From the NCBI GenBank assembly GCA_016184315.1, contig JACPCU010000004.1:1-35828 (forward strand): a stretch of DNA of 35,828 bases, written 5' to 3'. The notes beneath the pieces are model-generated. The model ran no database searches and was not told where the DNA came from. It worked only from the letters and a program-made list of their open reading frames with translations. Both the position numbers and the translations under genes were made by a program. Positions 1 through 9,508 of the stretch are shown one piece after another. How positions within the stretch are numbered: position 1 is the stretch's first letter; each line of letters begins with the position of its first letter. The stretch is from Nitrososphaerota archaeon (GTDB lineage Archaea > Thermoproteota > Nitrososphaeria > Nitrososphaerales > JACQRY01).

Positions 1-1
1 C

Positions 2-76
2 CAAGAGGTGAGACTGAAGGTCTTCACCTACAACTGGCTGATAAAAGGCCTCCCGATGGCGAAAGGAATAGAATAA
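2..76 (+). CDS. C-terminal fragment of an unidentified protein (cut by window edge)
   Basis: The frame open from base 2 reads through about 24 codons, with a natural-looking composition (VRLKVFTYNWLIKGLPMAKG), to a TAA at 74-76. The other two plus frames give arginine/proline-rich or stop-containing readings, so this one is the most protein-like. No family can be named from so short a tail. It is followed by two hairpins, which fits the end of a transcription unit. The call rests only on composition and context. Confidence 0.25.
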   Translation, partial: QEVRLKVFTYNWLIKGLPMAKGIE

Positions 77-140
77 CTATACAGTTATGCACCAACCCAC
101 TTCGAAGACCAAGTTACTAGGACAGGGGGCTCTGGTAACT
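73..140 (+). terminator. Two hairpins after the upstream gene; possible 3'-end structure
   Basis: ATAACT (73-78) pairs with AGTTAT (83-88) across a 4-nt loop and overlaps the stop codon of the upstream frame. AGTTACTAG (112-120) pairs with CTGGTAACT (132-140), 9 bp with one G-U. No long T-run follows, so a terminator role is only suggested by position. Confidence 0.2.
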
Positions 141-300
141 AGGCGGGCGAATGGACAGCATCTTGCACTTTATGTTGGAAAGGGAGACCTAACAGCCCTC
201 TGTGCAAAGCCAGCATGCTCATAACCTGCAACCACGGCTTATATGCTAAAGGGGGTTCTATACATCCACACAGTAAGTCATCAGAAACAGGATAGGAAAT

Positions 301-310
301 AAAAATATAA
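301..310 (+). promoter_or_regulatory. Putative TATA box for tldD-tldE
   Basis: AAAAATATAA lies 33 bases before the tldD ATG. With an archaeal start site about 25 bases downstream of the TATA box, the transcript would have a very short leader. This is inferred from position and composition. Confidence 0.35.
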
Positions 311-342
311 CACGCCTTCCTACTCAAGAACCTAGACGCATT

Positions 343-1785
343 ATGGACGAGGACTTGGCCCGCTACGCAATGGAAACTGCTCAGGAGAAAGGCGCTGAAT
401 ACGTTGAAGTCCGCCTGCAGATCGACAGGGAAACACAGTGTTTCCTGAAGAACAGCATCCCCGAGCCCGCAGTTATCCTGGATGCCCACGGCCTCAGTAT
501 CCGAGTATTATGCGACGACGCTCTGAGCTTCGCAGCCACCAACGATCTCTCCAAGGCAAGCATCAGGAGTCTCGCCGAGCAAGCTATGAAGTCCGCTAAA
601 GCATCAGCGTCAATGGTGAAGAACCCTGTCCGGTTCAGCAGAGAAAAGATGGAGAAAGCGAAATGGGCAGCTGCGGAAAAGAAGAAGCTGGCAAACGTCG
701 GCGCAGACGATTTGTTCAAGCTGCTCCGCGAGCTCGACTCTTCCATAGGCAAAGAGAAGCATGAGGTATCTTTCGTGAACAAGCTTCTCTCCGCCAGCAT
801 AACAGTGGAAGAAAAGATCTACTTGAACAGCGACGGAGCAGACCTGAGAAGCAGAGTACCGCGATTCCAGTTTTACAGTTTCGTCACAGCCTCCTACAGC
901 GGCAAACTGCAAACTTTCACGATTCCCCCAGGCTACGCTCAGCTAGGGGAGAGCGGCGGTTGGGAAGTAGTCGAAAGGCTCAAGCTCAGCAGCTTCGTGC
1001 CGGAGGAAGCCGGGAAACTCGCTGAAGCCGTCAAAGCCACGGAGAACCCTCCTCAAGAGACCGTTGACGTAGTCCTCGGACCAGATGTAACCGGCCTCGT
1101 CTCCCACGAATCTTCTGGACACCCAGGTGAGGCTGATAGGGTTCTGGGGAGAGAAGCAGCTCAGGCAGGTGAATCTTACTTGAAGAAGAAGGATCTAGGT
1201 TACCGAATAGGGAGCAGCGAAGCCTATGTGAGTGATGACCCGACTATGCCGCATTCCATGGGCTTCTATTTGTATGACGATGAAGGCGTGAAGGCCCGTA
1301 AGAGGTGTCTTATCGATGGCGGGGTTATCAGGGAACTCCTCCACAACCGTTCCACAGCATTCGAATTCAAGTTGAAGAGCAACGGTTCCTCAAGAGCGAC
1401 CCTCTACGATAGGGAGCCCATTGTGCGCATGGCTAACACCTTCGTCGAACCGGGAGACCACGCCTTGGAGGAGCTCTTAGAGCCAGTCAAACTGGGCGTA
1501 TACATCAAATCCTTCATGGAGTGGAACATCGACGACAAGAGGCTGAACCAGAGATACGTTGGAATGGAGTCCTATTTGATCAAAAACGGCGAGGTCAAGG
1601 CTCCCGTCAAAAACCCAGTTCTGGAGATCACGACCCCGAAGTTCTGGAGCTCCGTAGATGCCCGTGGAAAAGACCTAGGCTTCAGAGCCGCTCACTGCGG
1701 CAAAGGAGACCCCATGCAAGCAATACCTGTCTGGACAGGGGGGCCGAGCATCAGGCTCAAGAATGTTAGAGTAGGGAGGCGTTGA
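343..1785 (+). CDS. tldD: TldD-family metalloprotease subunit
   Basis: This 480-residue protein is a TldD-family zinc metallopeptidase, partner of TldE/PmbA. In bacteria the TldD/E heterodimer degrades unfolded or modified peptides; the archaeal substrates are less clear. The metal-binding HExxxH motif is visible as HESSGH at residues 255-260, followed by PGEADR. The C-terminal metal-ligand region AAHCGKGDPMQAIPVWTGG, with its cysteine, is also present, so the catalytic subunit looks intact. The length is typical. The start is an ATG shortly downstream of a TATA-like box. The stop overlaps the upstream candidate start of tldE, so the two genes are co-transcribed and probably translationally coupled. 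Confidence 0.93.
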   Translation: MDEDLARYAMETAQEKGAEYVEVRLQIDRETQCFLKNSIPEPAVILDAHGLSIRVLCDDALSFAATNDLSKASIRSLAEQAMKSAKASASMVKNPVRFSREKMEKAKWAAAEKKKLANVGADDLFKLLRELDSSIGKEKHEVSFVNKLLSASITVEEKIYLNSDGADLRSRVPRFQFYSFVTASYSGKLQTFTIPPGYAQLGESGGWEVVERLKLSSFVPEEAGKLAEAVKATENPPQETVDVVLGPDVTGLVSHESSGHPGEADRVLGREAAQAGESYLKKKDLGYRIGSSEAYVSDDPTMPHSMGFYLYDDEGVKARKRCLIDGGVIRELLHNRSTAFEFKLKSNGSSRATLYDREPIVRMANTFVEPGDHALEELLEPVKLGVYIKSFMEWNIDDKRLNQRYVGMESYLIKNGEVKAPVKNPVLEITTPKFWSSVDARGKDLGFRAAHCGKGDPMQAIPVWTGGPSIRLKNVRVGRR

Positions 1786-1787
1786 AT

Positions 1788-3113
1788 TTGACTGAGATCG
1801 CAGACTTAGCGGAGAAGGCTGTCAAGGAAGCTGTTAGACTCGGTGCCAGCGACGTCTCCGCCCTATGTTACGGAGTCAGAGAAGGCATGGTGCGGTTCAG
1901 CAACAACTCTGTGACAGTAACCAAGAATCTGATCAACGTTGAACTGGAGCTGTACGTCGCGAAGAGCAAGAAGAGGATCCTCGGAGCATCCACGAACCCC
2001 AGTCCCAACGGAATAAGAGACTTTGTGAAGCAGCTGCTCGACGCGTGTCAACATCTACCTGAAAGCCCTGATTACACCCCTCTCCCACGAGGAAAAAGGT
2101 ACCGAGCCTCCGGAGCGGAGAGAACTGCTCCGGTTGCGGATAAGCTGCTCGCCGTGTCCAGAGATGCCATCGACTCAGCTCTTTCCGAAGGCGCGAAGAG
2201 GGTTTCAGGAGCCTTGACAAGCAGGAACGTAGCCCTTTCCGTCTACACATCTACCGGCGTCTCAGGAAGCGACGTTTACGGCTCAACAGTTCTTAACGTA
2301 AGAGCCTTCGCTGAAGGCGACGCAAGTGGCCACGGGCTTTCATGTGCGCCTATTGTCACAGGAATCGGGGCTGAGGAAGCAGGACAGAGAGCAGGAGAAT
2401 ACGCTAAGAAAGCAGTAGGAGCAAAGACATGTCAAGCAGGAACCTACGACGTCATCATGAGCCCCACGGTTGCAGCAGACATCTTCCAGCACGTAGCTTC
2501 TGCAGCATCAGCCTTTGAGGTCGACGCAGGTATCTCTTTCCTAAGTGGTAAGAAAGGCAAGAGAATAGCGGTCAACGGCTTCACCGCTTTCGACGACCCT
2601 GCAGCTGAAGGTGGACTGGTACGTAGAAGATGTGACGACGAAGGAGTATCTACCGGCAAACGCACTTTGATAAGAAACGGGAAACTGGAAACCTATCTTC
2701 ACAACACAACAACCGCAAGGAAATTCAAGGAGGAGACAACGGGCAACGCAGGCATCATCACTCCTCACCCCTGGAACCTAGTAGTGGAACCCGGGGATAG
2801 AAGCTTCCATGAGTTAGTCAAAGAAGTCAACAAAGGAATCATAGTGACGAACAACTGGTATACTCGCTTCCAAAACACGCGGACAGGAGAGTATTCGACT
2901 CTGCCTAGAGATGCAGGCTTCCTAATAGAGAATGGCAGAATAAAGACCCCTGTGTCAGGTCTCAGGATAAGCGATAGCATCCCGCGTCAACTTGAGAATA
3001 TTGTTGCTATGTCGAAGGAGAGGCGGTGGGTTCAATGGTGGGAGGTTTGGCTACCCACGTTTACGCCGTGGGTACTACTCAAGAATGTGTCTATCACAAG
3101 AGCCATAGGCTGA
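1788..3113 (+). CDS. tldE: TldE/PmbA-family partner of TldD
   Basis: This protein of about 441 residues matches the TldE/PmbA family, the subunit of the TldD/E complex that lacks the HExxxH motif. Family features are visible: the N-terminal substrate-cleft domain (GASDVSALCYG), the central GTYDVIMSPTVAADIFQHV segment, the DDEG near GVSTGKRTLIRNGKLETYLH, and the C-terminal LLKNVSIT. Two in-frame TTG starts exist. The one at 1782 sits 2 bases from the Shine-Dalgarno GGGAGG (1774-1779), while the one at 1788 is 8 bases away, so 1788 is preferred. It follows tldD in one operon. Confidence 0.9.
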   Translation: MTEIADLAEKAVKEAVRLGASDVSALCYGVREGMVRFSNNSVTVTKNLINVELELYVAKSKKRILGASTNPSPNGIRDFVKQLLDACQHLPESPDYTPLPRGKRYRASGAERTAPVADKLLAVSRDAIDSALSEGAKRVSGALTSRNVALSVYTSTGVSGSDVYGSTVLNVRAFAEGDASGHGLSCAPIVTGIGAEEAGQRAGEYAKKAVGAKTCQAGTYDVIMSPTVAADIFQHVASAASAFEVDAGISFLSGKKGKRIAVNGFTAFDDPAAEGGLVRRRCDDEGVSTGKRTLIRNGKLETYLHNTTTARKFKEETTGNAGIITPHPWNLVVEPGDRSFHELVKEVNKGIIVTNNWYTRFQNTRTGEYSTLPRDAGFLIENGRIKTPVSGLRISDSIPRQLENIVAMSKERRWVQWWEVWLPTFTPWVLLKNVSITRAIG

Positions 3114-3495
3114 AACCTAGGACTACGCGTTAATGTCCTCGGCTGAGTTTTTCTTTACAAGACTGGAGACTAGGTTTGTGACCTATTGATCGTCTTCACT
3201 CCCTCTTCTAAGCTTCTTTGAACCTGTTTTCTGCGCTCCTTCGGGTTCCTTACTCAAATGCTCGATCTGATTAAGCCTCCCGTTCCTGATAAAAGTAGTG
3301 CTGTCCCCCGCCTCTGAGCAGTGTCGAGTCACCGCCAGGCTCCCCACCTGATGCTCATCGAACCTTCCCTACGGGGGTGTTGGCTTCCACCTGTCGCGCA
3401 TCTGGGTAACCGAATTCACATCTTAGGTATTCGAATACCGGCCGTAACAGCGCTTTCTCTGCGGAAGCCGGTTTCGTGGAGGAATTTCCCCGCCT
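3114..3495. other. Intergenic region with GC-rich palindromes; possible structured RNA (3304-3491)
   Basis: No convincing protein lies here. The segment 3304-3491 is GC-rich and full of complementary pairs. CCCCCG (3305-3310) pairs with CGGGGG (3372-3377), enclosing TGAGCA (3315-3320) with TGCTCA (3352-3357), and inside that CAGG (3336-3339) with CCTG (3347-3350). Further on is the perfect palindrome GGTATTCGAATACC (3426-3439), and CCGGC (3438-3442) pairs with GCCGG (3467-3471). The nested stems resemble an RNA, but it is not a tRNA and shows no consensus of RNase P, SRP RNA or a riboswitch that I can recognise. The strand is undetermined. Confidence 0.22.
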
Positions 3496-4701
3496 TTAAG
3501 CCTTAGCTGGAGCACTTTTGGATAGCCTCCAAGTAAGGAAGATTCCAAGAATAGGCAGTAAGCCGATTGCAGCTATGGCTGCAGGTATTCCGAAACTTGT
3601 TGCTATTGGCGCTGCTGCAAGTGGCCCTATGAGGCTTCCCATGTCTCCTCCTAGCAGATAGATGCTGTTGGCGAAGATGCGTTTGGATGCAGGGGTGTAG
3701 GTTGCAGTCATTATGGCGCTCAACGGGAAGAGTAAGCCATGGGAGAGACCTGCGATGATGAAGACTATGATAGACAGTGTTAGATCGGGTGAAAGTGCTA
3801 GCGTGACTGTTGCTGCGGTAGCGTTGAGGAGAGCTAGGGACGTCAGGATGTTGATACTCCAACGGGAAACCACGCCTATCAGAAGTATCCTAGTGAAGAG
3901 TAGTAGGGTTGAGTATCCGAAGAAAATGGTGGACCACTCCTGATCTGATGAATGGAAGAGATTCTTGAATTGTAGTGGCGCGAAGGCTACTAGCGTAGAT
4001 GCTATGGCTGTCGACGCCAAATAAATGATTGCGATGTAAACCATGTTTCTGTCTCTGAGCATTGGAAGAAGATGCCTGTATGCGGGCTGCTGGTGAGAAG
4101 CATCGTCAACCTTCCAGTTCAACATCAGAATCAGAGCCAGAGCAACACAGGGAATCATTATTAGCCCTGCTAGTGCAACGGTCCATCTGATTCCTATTGT
4201 ACCCAGGGCTATTACTGTGATGCCTGGGCCTACTGCTAGGCCTGACGCTGCTCCTATGGTATAGAAGGTTATGGCCTTCGCTTCGCCTCCTCTTGAAGTG
4301 ACTATGGATACTGCTGTTAGGAGAGTAGTGATGGCAATGGCGTTACCGAATCCGTGAAGAAGCCTGAGGATAAATAGTTCAATAGGTGAGTTCACGAAAG
4401 CAAAGCCGACTGGCGCCATGATCATGGCTGCGAAGCCTATGAGCATCCACCGTATCGTGTTCGCAGTTCTGATAATTACGCCCGTGGGTATCTTTAGGGC
4501 TGACGAGGAGATATAGTAGGCTGCGACTATGAGACCTACTTCGGCGACTGATGCGCCTACATGCTCCTTGGCGTAAATCGCTAATACTGCATTAGTCATG
4601 TTCATCGACGCGTTGAGGAAAAATGTTGTGAAGCTCAGAATGAAGACTTGGGATCGGAGTGAGCGGAGAGTGGTTGGAGGCGAGTCTACGACACATCCCA
4701 A
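3496..4701 (-). CDS. MFS transporter
   Basis: This 401-residue, very hydrophobic protein has about 12 membrane segments, typical in length for the major facilitator superfamily. A short cytoplasmic N-terminus (about 15 residues) leads into the first helix (VFILSFTTFFLNASMN). The loop between the two six-helix halves is the charged stretch near residues 195-220 (NWKVDDASHQQPAYRHLLPMLRDRN). The substrate cannot be read from the sequence; a drug or metabolite exporter is a fair guess. The start is TTG. It lies 44 bases downstream of guaB on the same strand and may be the last gene of that run. A second MFS transporter sits at 13743-14969. Confidence 0.85.
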   Translation of the reverse strand: MGCVVDSPPTTLRSLRSQVFILSFTTFFLNASMNMTNAVLAIYAKEHVGASVAEVGLIVAAYYISSSALKIPTGVIIRTANTIRWMLIGFAAMIMAPVGFAFVNSPIELFILRLLHGFGNAIAITTLLTAVSIVTSRGGEAKAITFYTIGAASGLAVGPGITVIALGTIGIRWTVALAGLIMIPCVALALILMLNWKVDDASHQQPAYRHLLPMLRDRNMVYIAIIYLASTAIASTLVAFAPLQFKNLFHSSDQEWSTIFFGYSTLLLFTRILLIGVVSRWSINILTSLALLNATAATVTLALSPDLTLSIIVFIIAGLSHGLLFPLSAIMTATYTPASKRIFANSIYLLGGDMGSLIGPLAAAPIATSFGIPAAIAAIGLLPILGIFLTWRLSKSAPAKA

Positions 4702-4745
4702 GACATACTGTGTGCAGAAACAGTTGCGCCAGAGTTTTTCCAGCG

Positions 4746-6224
4746 TTACTTCATGGTCTCTACGTCGTGAGGCATGCTTTCCTTTAGACCTGCCTCCGTT
4801 ATCCTGATGAATTCTGCGTTGTGCTTCAGATCCGTGATGTTCTTCCCTCCAGAATAGCTGATGCCTGACTTCAAGCCTCCTACGAGATGGTTGATGACTT
4901 CGCTGGCTGAGCCTCGATAGGGAACAAGTGCTTCAACCCCCTCAGGTACTACTTCTTCAAGCCCCTCGTCTAGCTTACCCTTTTCTCTGAGCTGCCTGCC
5001 CATCGTTGCTCCGATGGAAGCCATGCCTCTGGTAACTTTGTAGCGGCGCCCATTTCTCAGAATGGTGACGCCGGGACTTTCATCGGTTCCCGCCAGTAGG
5101 CTGCCGATCATGACCGTGGACGCTCCTGCTGCTAGCGCCTTTGTCATGTCTCCTGAATTCCTGATTCCACCGTCGGCAATCAAAGGAATGTCTTTCTCAG
5201 CTGCGGCTTCTGCGCAATTCATCACCGCTGTGAGTTGAGGAACACCTGCTCCGGTGACTATCCTAGTTATGCAGATTGAGCCTGAGCCTACTCCTACCTT
5301 GACAGCGTCGACGCCAATATCGATCAGCTCTCTTGTGCCTTCAGATGTCGCCACGTTTCCAGCTATGAGCTCTACGTCACCAAACTTGTCTCTCACTCTT
5401 GCAATGGCTCTGAGCGCGTTCTCCGAGTGGCCATGGGCAATATCTAAGACCAAGGCATCGGTCTCCGCTTCTATTAGGGCCTCGGCCCTCCTCAGGAAAT
5501 CGTCTTTCACTCCTATCGCAGCGCCCACTCTGAGTCTTCCTTTCGAATCTTTGGTGGCTTGAGGATATTCCCTGCGCTTCACGATGTCCTTGCTGGTGAT
5601 GAGGCCTTTGAGTTTGCCTTCCTTGTCAAGTATAGGCAGTTTCTCGATCTTGTGTGTCCGGAGCATTTCTTTGGCTTCATCGATGCTTATCCCTTCTTCG
5701 GCGGTGACCATTTTGCTCCTTGGCGTCATCAGTTCAGAGACTTTCTTATCCAAATCGTCTTCGAAGATGATGTCTCTTGAAGTAAGGATGCCTTGTAGCT
5801 TGCTGTTCTCTATGATTAAGAGACCTGAAACGTTATGCTCGGACATCATTTCTTTGGCTTCGCCTAGGGTTCTGTCGGCAGCCATGGTGTAGGGGCGTTC
5901 TATCAGTATGCTTTCGGAGCGCTTGACCTTCAACACTTCTGAGACTTGCTGCTCTATGGACATGAAGCGGTGTATGATCCCTATTCCACCGAGCTGAGCA
6001 ATAGCTATGGCCATGGCTGACTCTGTGACTGTATCCATGTTGGCGCTGACGATGGGGATGTTGAGATCTATCTTCCTTGACAGTTTGGTCTTTGTGTCTA
6101 TTTCTCTTCGGGAAGAGACAATGCTTTTCTTTGGGACAAGTAGAATGTCGTCGAATGTGAGACCCACTCTAATAGAGCCGTTGAAGGCGCGTCGGACTGC
6201 ATCTCCACGTTTCAGAGAGCTCAC
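4746..6224 (-). CDS. guaB: IMP dehydrogenase
   Basis: IMP dehydrogenase oxidises IMP to XMP with NAD+, the committed step of GMP synthesis. The 492-residue protein has the full architecture: the N-terminal barrel segment [13 protein letters not shown] (22-34), a tandem CBS pair at about 105-220 ([19 protein letters not shown] and [20 protein letters not shown]), the catalytic loop GSGSICITR with Cys318, the [11 protein letters not shown] phosphate-binding segment, and the flap region near [11 protein letters not shown]. The family loop is usually followed by TTR; here it reads ITR, a minor change. The start is GTG with a purine-rich ribosome-binding sequence upstream. It lies between pheT and an MFS transporter on the same strand. 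Confidence 0.95.
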   Translation of the reverse strand: MSSLKRGDAVRRAFNGSIRVGLTFDDILLVPKKSIVSSRREIDTKTKLSRKIDLNIPIVSANMDTVTESAMAIAIAQLGGIGIIHRFMSIEQQVSEVLKVKRSESILIERPYTMAADRTLGEAKEMMSEHNVSGLLIIENSKLQGILTSRDIIFEDDLDKKVSELMTPRSKMVTAEEGISIDEAKEMLRTHKIEKLPILDKEGKLKGLITSKDIVKRREYPQATKDSKGRLRVGAAIGVKDDFLRRAEALIEAETDALVLDIAHGHSENALRAIARVRDKFGDVELIAGNVATSEGTRELIDIGVDAVKVGVGSGSICITRIVTGAGVPQLTAVMNCAEAAAEKDIPLIADGGIRNSGDMTKALAAGASTVMIGSLLAGTDESPGVTILRNGRRYKVTRGMASIGATMGRQLREKGKLDEGLEEVVPEGVEALVPYRGSASEVINHLVGGLKSGISYSGGKNITDLKHNAEFIRITEAGLKESMPHDVETMK

Positions 6225-6268
6225 TATCCCTCTGCCTCCACTTTGAGCTAAGATTTAACCGCTATGGA

Positions 6269-7939
6269 TCATTTTCGGCCTAGTTCGTCTTCTATTAGTT
6301 TGCCGATGTTGACTTGGAAGGCTGCTACGGGTGTGCGCAGCTGGAACTCTCTGAGAACTTCAGGGCGAATCTCTCCCACAAATCCCAGCGTAGTGTTGCT
6401 TATCTTGACGGAGGCGCTTCTGCCGGGGCATAGACTAGGATGAGGCTTAGATGATGTTGAGCACTTGGTGTTGAAAGCCTGTTTCAAGAGGGCTGAGAGG
6501 AGGCTCTTGGCCTCAGTGAAGTTGGCTTCCGAGTGAGCCATGACGGCTGCTACCTGCGGCTCCTCTGTGATCACGTAGGGGTGTTGAGGATCCTGTTGGA
6601 AGACTTTGGTAACCTCGAAGACTCGTTGAGGATATTCTTCGTGAACGTTTCTCGCCAGAACCATGAGGAGAGACGGTAGCAAGTTGTCCCGCAAAACCTC
6701 GTGCTCCATGCTCTTCGGGTCGTCAACCTTCAGGCTTGCCTTGCCTTTTCCGCCGCTGGTCTTAGCTATTGCTTCTTCGCTTATGAGCGTGAGGTTCACT
6801 GCCTCCACCAAGCCTAAGCCTACTAGAACGTCTTCTACTCTGCTCATTATCTTGAGACCCTTGTCGTATCCGCCTGCCGAGTAGGATGATGGGGTGGTAG
6901 CAGTGAAGTTTTGGATGCCGTAGCCGATGGCTACTTCCTCAACTATGTCGACTTGATGCAGCATATCAGTCCTGTACCTGGGCACTGAGGCTACTATACT
7001 GTTACCTCTTTTCATCGCTGTTATCCTGCATTTACCTAGGCACTGGATGATCTCGTCGCTGCTCAGGTCAAGGCCTAGGAGACGGTTCACCGTTTCAACA
7101 TTGACAGGCATTTCGAAAGGCGACATGTTTGGAGTAGCTAAGCTTGCATGAGGATAATCTACTGAAACAGTTTCGAGTTTCCCACCTGTGTCGTGGAGGA
7201 AGGATGCCACTATCGTAAGAGCGTCACCCACAGCCCTCAGGTCAGTGCCTGTAACATCGATAAACAGATTCTTCGTGGCTGCTGAAACTCGTGTACGCTC
7301 CCCGTTGATAATCGGAGGAAAGGAAAGAACTTTGCCGTTAGCATCAGTGATCAAAGGATAGTTGGAGAATTCTTTCACTATGTGACCATAGGTCTTGCCC
7401 TGCTCCGTCTTCTCCAAGATCTCTGCCATCGTCATAGGCTCGGTGTAGCCTAGGGGTGGAAACCTGAAGCTAGGTGGTGCTGCAACATAATGGAAGGGCG
7501 GGTCTACGACATCAAAATTATGTATACCTATGGAGACTCGTCGCCTCTTCCTCCCTATGCCTGCGTGGAGATCTTCCTGCATCGAGATAAGTTGTCTTAT
7601 CGATTCGTCGTCGAAGTGTAGACCTCTAACCTTCAGACAGACAATTTGTGGTCTAAGTGGTATGACAGATTGATCTACTATGACTCTAGTGCCTCCCATG
7701 ATGATACTGTACTTCGGGGTGCCTGAGTTGAAGCCCAGTAGACCGTTCAGGCCTCTTGCAATACCTACATCAGTAGAGTAGTCGGGGCGATTTGGGTTAT
7801 ACTCGACTCTTACGAAGCCTTCTCCAGCCTCTTCGAGGTCCAAGCCTAGGTATGGCAATGCTTCTTTGATCTGTTCTTCCGTCAGGTTCTTCTCGAGTAG
7901 GGTCTTGAGGTGGTTGAAGTACAGTGTGACTACAGGCAT
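6269..7939 (-). CDS. pheT: Phenylalanyl-tRNA synthetase beta subunit (archaeal type)
   Basis: The beta subunit of PheRS carries the B3/B4 editing and B5 tRNA/DNA-binding-fold domains and forms an (alpha-beta)2 enzyme with PheS. The protein begins MPVVTLYFNHLKTL; a longer reading to 7960 would add seven residues, but the ATG at 7939 lies inside the last codons of pheS, a typical coupled arrangement. Recognisable parts are YNPNRPDYSTDVGIARGLNG near the N-terminus, the B3/B4 region (LFIDVTGTD), the B5 region (LLGLDLSSDEIIQCLGKCR, then RYRTDMLHQVDIVEEVAIGYG) and the catalytic-like C-terminal domain. About 556 residues is the short archaeal length, without the bacterial N-terminal EMAP-like and C-terminal FDX domains. 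Confidence 0.94.
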   Translation of the reverse strand: MPVVTLYFNHLKTLLEKNLTEEQIKEALPYLGLDLEEAGEGFVRVEYNPNRPDYSTDVGIARGLNGLLGFNSGTPKYSIIMGGTRVIVDQSVIPLRPQIVCLKVRGLHFDDESIRQLISMQEDLHAGIGRKRRRVSIGIHNFDVVDPPFHYVAAPPSFRFPPLGYTEPMTMAEILEKTEQGKTYGHIVKEFSNYPLITDANGKVLSFPPIINGERTRVSAATKNLFIDVTGTDLRAVGDALTIVASFLHDTGGKLETVSVDYPHASLATPNMSPFEMPVNVETVNRLLGLDLSSDEIIQCLGKCRITAMKRGNSIVASVPRYRTDMLHQVDIVEEVAIGYGIQNFTATTPSSYSAGGYDKGLKIMSRVEDVLVGLGLVEAVNLTLISEEAIAKTSGGKGKASLKVDDPKSMEHEVLRDNLLPSLLMVLARNVHEEYPQRVFEVTKVFQQDPQHPYVITEEPQVAAVMAHSEANFTEAKSLLSALLKQAFNTKCSTSSKPHPSLCPGRSASVKISNTTLGFVGEIRPEVLREFQLRTPVAAFQVNIGKLIEDELGRK

Positions 7940-9453
7940 AGAGGTGTCTCCCTCAGCCACTTCAAGTTGTTCCCGTATAGCTGCCTGACATCATCTATGC
8001 CGTATCTCAGCATTATGAGTCTCTCCAGCCCTCCTCCCCATGCGAGAACTGGGTTAGCTACTCCTAGGGGTAAGGTGACTTCTGGTCTGAAGATGCCCAT
8101 GCCGCAAAGCTCCACCCAGCGATTCAGCTTCTCCCAGTATACCACGGATTGAAGCGAGGGCTCAGTGTAGGGGAAGTAGGTAGGCCAAAACTTTACCTTC
8201 TGTATGCCCAGCCTCTGATAAAATCTGCTGAGGAGACCCATCATGTCCCTCAGCGTCACATCGTTTCCAACCGCTATGCCCTCTATCTGATAGAACTCGA
8301 CGAGGTTCTTGAAGGTGACCTTCTCGTTTCTGAAAACCTTGCCCACTGAGAAGACTTTGGCTTCGGAAGGCTTGAAGTCAGCCAAATACTTTACTGTAGC
8401 CGCAGTGGTGTGGGTTCGGAGGACGAGCCTCTTCGCTTCTTCCAATCTCCACTTGTAGCCCCATCCTTTGGAGCCTGTTGATCCACCGAACTCATGGGCC
8501 GTCGCTACTGCAGCAATATTCTGATCGTCGAACCTATCCATTGACAGGCCTGACAGATAGAATGTGTCCTGCATGTCTCTAGCAGAATGATCCTGAGGGA
8601 TGAACAGGGCGTCGAAGTTCCAGAATGCTGGTTGAACTACTGGGCCCTCGATCTCTTGGAAGCCGAGGGACGCAAAGATCTCTCTGACTTCATCAATGAA
8701 TAGTCTAATGGGATGCTTCTTGCCCGGGTAGACCAATGGAGCGGGTGCATCTACATCCAGAGGCCTGAGTCTGAGCCCTTTCCAGCTGCCTGAGACGAGC
8801 ATCTCAGGTGTGATGACATCAACCTCCTTGGCTTCTTCAACTCCTCCCAGCGCGCTCTTTGCTTCTGGTGTAGCTGCTACCGTCATGGCTTTGACAATCT
8901 TCCTCGAGACAAATCCAGACCTCTTGCTCAGATCGTCGAAAGTCTTCTTCATCCCTTCAGGTAAATCATCGTAATACGTCTCTTTCTTCTTCAACCGTTT
9001 GAGTAGCGCTTCAGATGCGCTTGCTCCTCCTTTGTCCGAGCGCAGTACAACGGTTTTTTCTCCCTCGGAGGAGATCTTGATCCACTCTTTTGCCCTAGCT
9101 TGGCCTAGGGCTGCGTTGAATTCCTGTTGGTCTTTGAACCGTTTTCTGAGCTCTTCGATCGAGACCGATTTTCTTCCTCGAAAAGCCTTCAGAAGCCTCT
9201 TCTCTGGGAGTCCCTCTTTGGCAGCCTTCAAACCTTCCTCGGCTAGAGAAATGTGATGCCGTTCAGTGACTTCCACTTTGGCCAAGCCCTTTGACTTGAG
9301 CCACTCGACTGTTCTCCTAGCTTGGTCCTCGGTGATGCCTGCTTTTCTTGCTGCGACTTCAAGAGTGGTTTTGCCCCTACCGCTTAATGCCTTGAGAAGC
9401 CTGCGTTCCAGACCATGCAGGGGCTTGTGCAAATATTCTTCACGCGGAGACAA
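7930..9453 (-). CDS. pheS: Phenylalanyl-tRNA synthetase alpha subunit
   Basis: The catalytic class II subunit that charges tRNA-Phe. The 507-residue protein has the archaeal/eukaryotic N-terminal winged-helix repeats (about 12-140, LERRLLKALSGRGKTTLEVA), then class II motifs: motif 1 near HPIRLFIDEVREIFASLGF, motif 2 as FRNEKVTFKNLVEFYQIEG, and motif 3 as GGGLERLIMLRYGIDDVRQ near the C-terminus. The start is TTG (TTG TCT CCG CGT). Its stop overlaps the pheT start by 10 bases, so the subunits are translated together. It follows trpS by 55 bases, making a synthetase cluster. Confidence 0.95.
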   Translation of the reverse strand: MSPREEYLHKPLHGLERRLLKALSGRGKTTLEVAARKAGITEDQARRTVEWLKSKGLAKVEVTERHHISLAEEGLKAAKEGLPEKRLLKAFRGRKSVSIEELRKRFKDQQEFNAALGQARAKEWIKISSEGEKTVVLRSDKGGASASEALLKRLKKKETYYDDLPEGMKKTFDDLSKRSGFVSRKIVKAMTVAATPEAKSALGGVEEAKEVDVITPEMLVSGSWKGLRLRPLDVDAPAPLVYPGKKHPIRLFIDEVREIFASLGFQEIEGPVVQPAFWNFDALFIPQDHSARDMQDTFYLSGLSMDRFDDQNIAAVATAHEFGGSTGSKGWGYKWRLEEAKRLVLRTHTTAATVKYLADFKPSEAKVFSVGKVFRNEKVTFKNLVEFYQIEGIAVGNDVTLRDMMGLLSRFYQRLGIQKVKFWPTYFPYTEPSLQSVVYWEKLNRWVELCGMGIFRPEVTLPLGVANPVLAWGGGLERLIMLRYGIDDVRQLYGNNLKWLRETPLCL

Positions 9454-9508
9454 GCTATCGCTATGAGGTTGTTTTAAGTCTTCTACAGTTTTATCTAATC
9501 CTTGGGGG

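Noticed and set aside
139-489. A 116-codon minus-strand frame overlapping the start of tldD
   Set aside because: It is antisense to the clear tldD coding sequence, with no motif and unnatural composition.
3426-3439. GGTATTCGAATACC resembling a tRNA T-arm
   Set aside because: It is a perfect palindrome, and no acceptor, D or anticodon arm can be fitted on either strand.
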